35,533 bases of DNA from Holdemanella hominis (GTDB taxonomy: Bacteria; Bacillota_I; Bacilli_A; Erysipelotrichales; Erysipelotrichaceae). The translations under genes were made by a program, and so were the position numbers. The notes beneath the pieces were generated by a model that saw only the letters and a list, made by a program, of their open reading frames with translations, was not told the DNA's origin and did no database searches. Location of the stretch: the NCBI RefSeq assembly GCF_014306155.1, contig NZ_JACRWH010000017.1, positions 1 to 35,533 on the forward strand, in the 5' to 3' direction. This document shows positions 31,016-35,533 of the stretch, in pieces; within the stretch, counting starts at the first letter, position 1; each line of letters begins with the position of its first letter.

Positions 31016-32512
31016 ATGTATCCAGCCTATATACATACGCAAACTACGGCTCGAAACATTGATCATGCAGCCATCAAAACATACCAGATTCCAAGTTTGA
31101 TTTTGATGGAACATGCAGCTTTAAAATCAGCCGAAATTATTGAACAAATCACAAATACAAACCAATCTATCTGTATTCTTTGCGGTCCTGGAAATAATGG
31201 TGCCGATGGATTAGCAATCGCTAGACTTCTACAGCCTAAATATCCAAATCTATATGTTGTGGTTCCAGAAATCAAAAAGATGTCGGAAGATGAAAAAATT
31301 CAATTTCAAATGGTACAAAATTTAAAAATTCCATTCTGCAAAAATCTTCCTAATGTCACTTATGACATTTATATTGATTGCCTTTTTGGCAATGGATTAT
31401 CTAGAGATATTACCGGATTTTATAAAACTATGATTCAAAATGTAAACACATCTCAGTCCACCATTATCAGTATTGATATGCCTAGTGGCATTGATTCCAC
31501 TATGGGAAATGTTCTAGGATGCGCCATTCATGCAGATTACACAATTAGCTTGGATTGCTACAAACAAGGACAATGGCTAAATGAAGGAAAAAATCATTGT
31601 GGCAAATTATATCTCGTAGATATCGGAATTCCTCAAATTCTTCATCAAAAATGCATGGACAAAATTAAAATATTAAATGAGGAGGATATTCATCTTCCAA
31701 ATCGCCCATTGAATGCACATAAGTCAACTTTTGGAAAAGCCCTAATGATTGGCGGAAGTCAAAACATGCATGGTGCAATCCACATGGCAAGTCTTAGTGC
31801 TTATAAAAGTGGTATCGGTACTCTTACTTTGATGGTTCCAGAATGTATTTCTAATGTTCTCGCAATCAAATCCGATTTTTATATGCTTCTTCAATGTGCC
31901 GATCGCAATGGTATATTTAGTTCTAAAGCCATTGATTTGTTGAAACAAAACATTAACAATTATTCAATTATTTCAATTGGAAATGGTATGCAAAAAAACA
32001 ACATTACTATCGCTTTAGTTGAACAAGCTTTAAAGAGTGACAAAAAAATAGTACTTGATGCCGATGCATTATGGGCTGCACAAAAGAATATTGAATTATT
32101 AAAACGGAGTGAAACCACAATTTTAACTCCGCATATTAAAGAAATGTCCGATTTAACAGGTATCCATGTTTCTACCATTTTATCAAATCCATTCGAAGTG
32201 GCTCGCGACTTTTCAAAAGAATATCCAAGCTGCGTACTCATACTAAAATCAAGTCAAACCTATATTGCCCATCAAGGCAGTGTCTATGTTTTAGATGCAC
32301 AAAATGCAGGTCTGGCAAAAGGCGGCAGTGGGGATATTTTATGTGGTATTGTCGTTGCGATGCTTGGACAGTGCAAAGATAGTTTACAAGCGGCTCTATG
32401 TGCTACCTATATTCATTCGCAAAGTGCTAAACTTGATATAGATTCGGCAAGTTTCATGCCAGAAGATATTATCAACAATATTCCAAACACATTAAAAAGG
32501 CTGAGATCCTAG
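31016..32512 (+). CDS. nnr: Bifunctional NAD(P)HX epimerase/dehydratase
   Basis: This 498-residue repair enzyme restores damaged, hydrated NADH and NADPH. Residues 1-~215 are the YjeF-N epimerase: LMEHAALKSAEII, GPGNNGADGLAIARLL, DCLFGNGLSRDI and SIDMPSGID. Residues ~225-498 are the ADP-dependent dehydratase: GKALMIGGSQNMHGA, LDADAL, ILTPHIKEMSDL and the catalytic AKGGSGDILCGIV. The start has AAGGAGTG upstream. Its stop overlaps the convergent udp gene by 4 nt. It is divergent from the flippase gene. Confidence 0.93.
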   Translation: MYPAYIHTQTTARNIDHAAIKTYQIPSLILMEHAALKSAEIIEQITNTNQSICILCGPGNNGADGLAIARLLQPKYPNLYVVVPEIKKMSEDEKIQFQMVQNLKIPFCKNLPNVTYDIYIDCLFGNGLSRDITGFYKTMIQNVNTSQSTIISIDMPSGIDSTMGNVLGCAIHADYTISLDCYKQGQWLNEGKNHCGKLYLVDIGIPQILHQKCMDKIKILNEEDIHLPNRPLNAHKSTFGKALMIGGSQNMHGAIHMASLSAYKSGIGTLTLMVPECISNVLAIKSDFYMLLQCADRNGIFSSKAIDLLKQNINNYSIISIGNGMQKNNITIALVEQALKSDKKIVLDADALWAAQKNIELLKRSETTILTPHIKEMSDLTGIHVSTILSNPFEVARDFSKEYPSCVLILKSSQTYIAHQGSVYVLDAQNAGLAKGGSGDILCGIVVAMLGQCKDSLQAALCATYIHSQSAKLDIDSASFMPEDIINNIPNTLKRLRS

Positions 32513-33294
32513 TGATTCTCAGCCTCATCTTTTTGTATCAAATTTTTCAATGTTAAAACAGCACATTTCATTAATGGTTTTAAATCATGATTTTGAATGT
32601 TTGATAATCCTGCTTTTTCTCTTTCCTGATTCTCTAAACATAAAAACATAGCTCCACTACGAACATGACGAGTTTGTCCTACGATAAACACAGTACTTGA
32701 TTCCATTTCCGAAGCCAGACAATCCAGTCTGCAATACGCATCCCATTTGTTTTGCAACTCTTGATAAACTGGCATTGTTTCCAGTGCATGCTGACCAAAA
32801 AAAGAATCCTTACTTTGAACAACACCTACATGATAAGGCAGATTAAGTTTTTTTGCACTTTCTACTTGAGCATTTAAAACTTCAAAATGAGGAACAGCTG
32901 GAAATTCAATAGGTGCATATTCACGTGTTGTACCTTCTTGGCGAATGGCACCACTTGCAATCACAATATCTCCACCTTGAACATCAAGACGCATACCACC
33001 ACATGTACCTACACGTAAAAAGGTATGACACCCTAGTTGAATAAGCTCTTCCATTGCGATTGCAGTACTGGCTCCACCAATACCAGTTGAAACTACGCTG
33101 CATAATACTCCATTAATATAGCCTGAATATGTAACATATTCACGGTTGTCCGCAACAAAATATGCATCATCTAAATAAGATGCGATATCCTTTACTCTTT
33201 TGGGATCTCCCGTTAAAATAACATAATCTCCAACACCATTTTCCTCTAATTGAGTATGATATTGTTTATTTGAACCTTCTGTGTAATCAATCAT
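32509..33294 (-). CDS. udp: Uridine phosphorylase
   Basis: This is a 261-residue enzyme of pyrimidine salvage that splits uridine to uracil and ribose-1-phosphate. The PNP/UDP family motifs are present: TGDPKRVKDIA, STGIGGASTAIAMEELIQLG, RVGTCGGM and EMESS. Length and the STGIGG...EEL block favour uridine phosphorylase over purine nucleoside phosphorylase. It is last in the minus-strand run starting at the DUF1846 gene, 8 nt after the 33303 gene. Confidence 0.85.
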   Translation of the reverse strand: MIDYTEGSNKQYHTQLEENGVGDYVILTGDPKRVKDIASYLDDAYFVADNREYVTYSGYINGVLCSVVSTGIGGASTAIAMEELIQLGCHTFLRVGTCGGMRLDVQGGDIVIASGAIRQEGTTREYAPIEFPAVPHFEVLNAQVESAKKLNLPYHVGVVQSKDSFFGQHALETMPVYQELQNKWDAYCRLDCLASEMESSTVFIVGQTRHVRSGAMFLCLENQEREKAGLSNIQNHDLKPLMKCAVLTLKNLIQKDEAENH

Positions 33295-33302
33295 AATATA
33301 TC

Positions 33303-33602
33303 CTAGAAAGATTGGAATTGTAAATAGTAGACATTTGGATGAAACATTGTCGTATTAAAGCTATAAGCCTGACAATCATCATTTTCTCCATCCCAGTCAT
33401 TATTCAATTTGGATAATAAATCATCGATTTCATCTTCACTCAAATCACTTGTCGCATAAAACTCCATGCAACCAGCTAAACTCGGCTGTAATCGACTTGG
33501 AGAATAAGACATCTTTGAACAAATTTCATTCAATGCGTTTTGAACAACATCAACAACAGCAGCATCTTCTTTGTCAACAACTACATGCAATCTTATCTTC
33601 AT
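33303..33602 (-). CDS. Unknown 99-residue protein
   Basis: This is a soluble, acidic protein. It starts MKIRLHVVVDKEDAAVVDVV, with an early beta strand and a helix, then an acidic linker (LSEDEIDDLLSKLNNDWDGE). It overlaps the stop of the gene before it by one base, so the two are translationally coupled and may act together. I recognise no family. The pair lies between the DUF1846 gene and udp in a tight run. Confidence 0.75.
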   Translation of the reverse strand: MKIRLHVVVDKEDAAVVDVVQNALNEICSKMSYSPSRLQPSLAGCMEFYATSDLSEDEIDDLLSKLNNDWDGENDDCQAYSFNTTMFHPNVYYLQFQSF

Positions 33603-33889
33603 TATGCGTTCACCTTATCTACTACATAGTTACATAATTTTTTTAAGTTTGTATCATTAGACAAAGTGATAACTTTACCCAAACTTAAATTCAATGCTGC
33701 AATAACGGGTTCACCATTATCCATCAATACATTTAAAGTACCAGCAGTATTTTCGTAATATACATCAAACAAATAACTTTGTTTTCCGTTATCTTCTTTC
33801 TTTTCTCTTAAATCAAAATGGAAAGTATCTTTATTTTTTAAAATAATACGAACAGCTCCTGCCCCAGAGCTAGGAATTGATTTTGCCAT
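33602..33889 (-). CDS. Unknown 95-residue protein
   Basis: This is a soluble protein, mostly beta-strand in pattern: VRIILKNKDTFHFDLREKK, SYLFDVYYENTAGTLNVLMD, then a helical end. AGGAGG lies before the ATG. It begins 9 nt after the DUF1846 gene stop and is coupled to the next gene. No family is recognised. Confidence 0.75.
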   Translation of the reverse strand: MAKSIPSSGAGAVRIILKNKDTFHFDLREKKEDNGKQSYLFDVYYENTAGTLNVLMDNGEPVIAALNLSLGKVITLSNDTNLKKLCNYVVDKVNA

Positions 33890-33898
33890 AGAAACCTC

Positions 33899-35362
33899 CT
33901 ACTTTTTATTAGCATCATATGTAAGCATAATGCCTAAATTCGCATAAATACTTAAATCTACATCCGCAACATCACAAGTCACATGAGCCTGCATACCTTT
34001 TAATTTTGGTAACATAGCTAATGCTTTTTTTGCATCTTCACTATGCAAAGCAGAAACAGATAACGCAATTAAAATTTCATTTGAATGAAGTCTTGGATTT
34101 ACCGAACCAAGATATTCTGTTTTTAAGTTTTGGATAGGTAAAATAGCTTCTGGTGAAATTAAAACTTTCTTTTTATCAATTCCTGCAAGATGTTTTAATA
34201 CATTCATTAAAACGGCTGAACAAGCACCCATTAAATTCGTTGTTTTTCCTGTAATAATTGTTCCATCATCCAATTCAATAGCACCAGATAAAGAATGAGT
34301 TTGTTCTTCTTTTTTACGTGCAGCAACAACACAAGGACGATCTAATTCTGTAATACCCGCTTTGTTCATAACAACTTCTTGTTTTTGAACTTCTTCATAT
34401 GAACATAGTTCATGAGCATATCTTGTTTTACTTACAAAATAACGACGAATGATTTCCTGGTTACTTGCATTACAACATGCTTCATCATCACTAATACATA
34501 AACCCGCCATATTTACACCCATATCTGTTGGACTTTGATAAGGACTTGAACCATATATTTCTTCAAAAATATTCTTTAGGACAGGAAAAATCTCAATGTC
34601 ACGATTATAATTAACTGTTACTTCATTGTAAGCCTGTAAATGGAATGGGTCAATCATATTTACATCGGCCAAATCTGCAGTTGCAGCTTCATAAGCCAAA
34701 TTTACAGGATGATTCAAAGGTAAATTCCAAATAGGGAACGTTTCATATTTTGCGTATCCTGCCTTAATGCCATGTTTATGTTCATGATATAACTGTGATA
34801 AACAAGTAGCCATTTTACCGCTACCAGGACCTGGAGCCGTCACAACAACTAAAGGTCTTGTTGTCTTAACATAATCATTCTTTCCAAATCCAGAATCAGA
34901 AATGATTTTTTTAGTATCTGTAGGATATCCTTCAATAAAGTAGTGGAAATATACGTCAATTTTTCTACGTTTCAAACGAGCTTTAAATAAATCAACTGCT
35001 TTTTGACGATTGTATTGTGTTACAACAACACTTCCAACATATAATCCTCGTTGAGTAAATTCATTGATCAAACGTAAAACATCTTCTTGATATGTAATTT
35101 GTAAATCGGAACGAGTTTTATTTTGTTCAATATCATTAGCATTAATGACAATGACAATTTCAGCATCTTCTTTTAACTGCATCAACATTTGTAATTTTGA
35201 ATCTGGCGAAAATCCAGGTAATACGCGAGAAGCATGATTATCATCAAATAATTTTCCACCAAACTCCAAATATAATTTATCTCCAAATTGAGAAATTCTT
35301 TCTTTAATATGCTCTGACTGCATTTCTAAATATTTTTGATTATTAAATCCAATTTTTTTCAT
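33899..35362 (-). CDS. UPF0371/DUF1846 family protein
   Basis: I start at the ATG at 35362 (MKKIGFNNQKYLEMQ), which has GGAG 9 nt upstream, giving 487 residues; an ATG at 35386 lacks a good site. Conserved blocks of the family are present: GGKLFDDNHASRVLPGF, VVVTAPGPGSGKMATCLSQL (P-loop-like), KYETFPIWNLPLNHPVNLAY and EAATADLADVNMIDPFH. The family is widespread in Bacillota, with no settled function. It is first in the run of four minus-strand genes and follows the rRNA operon. Confidence 0.9.
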   Translation of the reverse strand: MKKIGFNNQKYLEMQSEHIKERISQFGDKLYLEFGGKLFDDNHASRVLPGFSPDSKLQMLMQLKEDAEIVIVINANDIEQNKTRSDLQITYQEDVLRLINEFTQRGLYVGSVVVTQYNRQKAVDLFKARLKRRKIDVYFHYFIEGYPTDTKKIISDSGFGKNDYVKTTRPLVVVTAPGPGSGKMATCLSQLYHEHKHGIKAGYAKYETFPIWNLPLNHPVNLAYEAATADLADVNMIDPFHLQAYNEVTVNYNRDIEIFPVLKNIFEEIYGSSPYQSPTDMGVNMAGLCISDDEACCNASNQEIIRRYFVSKTRYAHELCSYEEVQKQEVVMNKAGITELDRPCVVAARKKEEQTHSLSGAIELDDGTIITGKTTNLMGACSAVLMNVLKHLAGIDKKKVLISPEAILPIQNLKTEYLGSVNPRLHSNEILIALSVSALHSEDAKKALAMLPKLKGMQAHVTCDVADVDLSIYANLGIMLTYDANKK

Positions 35363-35424
35363 AATTTCAATCTCCATACAACTCATGATTTTACAATAAA
35401 ATTAAAAAAAAGGCAAAAAAAAGG

Positions 35425-35533
35425 ACCCGGCAGCTAGCTATCTTCGCAGGGGCAAGCCCAACTATTGTCGCCGTGAAAGTGCTTAACTTCTGAGTTCGGG
35501 ATGAGTTCAGGTGTGTCCACTTTGCTATCGCCA
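35425..35533 (-). rRNA. 5S ribosomal RNA, 3' part (runs off the window)
   Basis: Read on the minus strand it gives GGCGATAGCAAAGTGGACAC, then ACTCAGAAGTTAAGC and an ending GCTAGCTGCCGGG, all typical of 5S. The first few bases (about five) lie beyond the window edge. A T-rich stretch follows, which probably ends the rRNA operon. Confidence 0.93.

Overview
The window is AT-rich DNA from a low-GC Bacillota (Firmicutes) chromosome. The housekeeping genes (a UPF0371/DUF1846 protein, MnmG next to a MurJ/SpoVB-type flippase, DivIC, RlmD, a bifunctional NAD(P)HX repair enzyme) and the dense packing fit a gut or oral Erysipelotrichia-like organism. That taxonomic placement is inference, not proof.

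Layout. (1) 1-3320: remains of a bacteriocin-type transport locus on the minus strand. An intact ABC ATPase and two ABC-2 permeases resemble a LanFEG self-immunity exporter. Upstream lies a frameshifted, truncated LanT-like exporter. (2) 3320-4700: decayed DNA with an IS66 transposase C-terminal remnant. (3) About 4737-21424: an integrated mobile element of 16,665 bp inserted in the 3' end of tRNA-Arg(UCU), flanked by 53-bp near-identical direct repeats. Its core is an operon of a RepA/DnaB-like helicase and a tyrosine integrase, followed further on by a MobC-like protein and a MOBP-type relaxase with oriT-like inverted repeats. Both ends carry the same two short repeat families, probably recombination-protein binding sites. 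Cargo includes a DUF6061-like protein, a PH-like membrane protein, a membrane-tethered HTH protein, a DUF6273-like exported protein, a metallophosphoesterase, and a 1105-residue coiled-coil/CAP-domain surface protein controlled from a shared divergent promoter with an XRE repressor. This looks like an integrative and mobilizable element (IME): no conjugative type IV secretion genes are present, so it would need a helper.

(4) 21486-25536: a MarR-regulated heterodimeric ABC exporter, with MarR operators visible. (5) 25647-35533: ordinary chromosome with rlmD, tRNA-Leu(GAG), divIC, mnmG, a flippase, the NAD(P)HX epimerase/dehydratase, uridine phosphorylase, two small unknown genes, the DUF1846 gene, and the 3' part of a 5S rRNA gene that marks the end of an rRNA operon.

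The most interesting material is inside the mobile element: its unusual gene order with a central integrase, the end repeats, the regulated surface-protein cassette, a small gene broken by a 19-bp tandem duplication, and several very small ORFs with strong ribosome binding sites.
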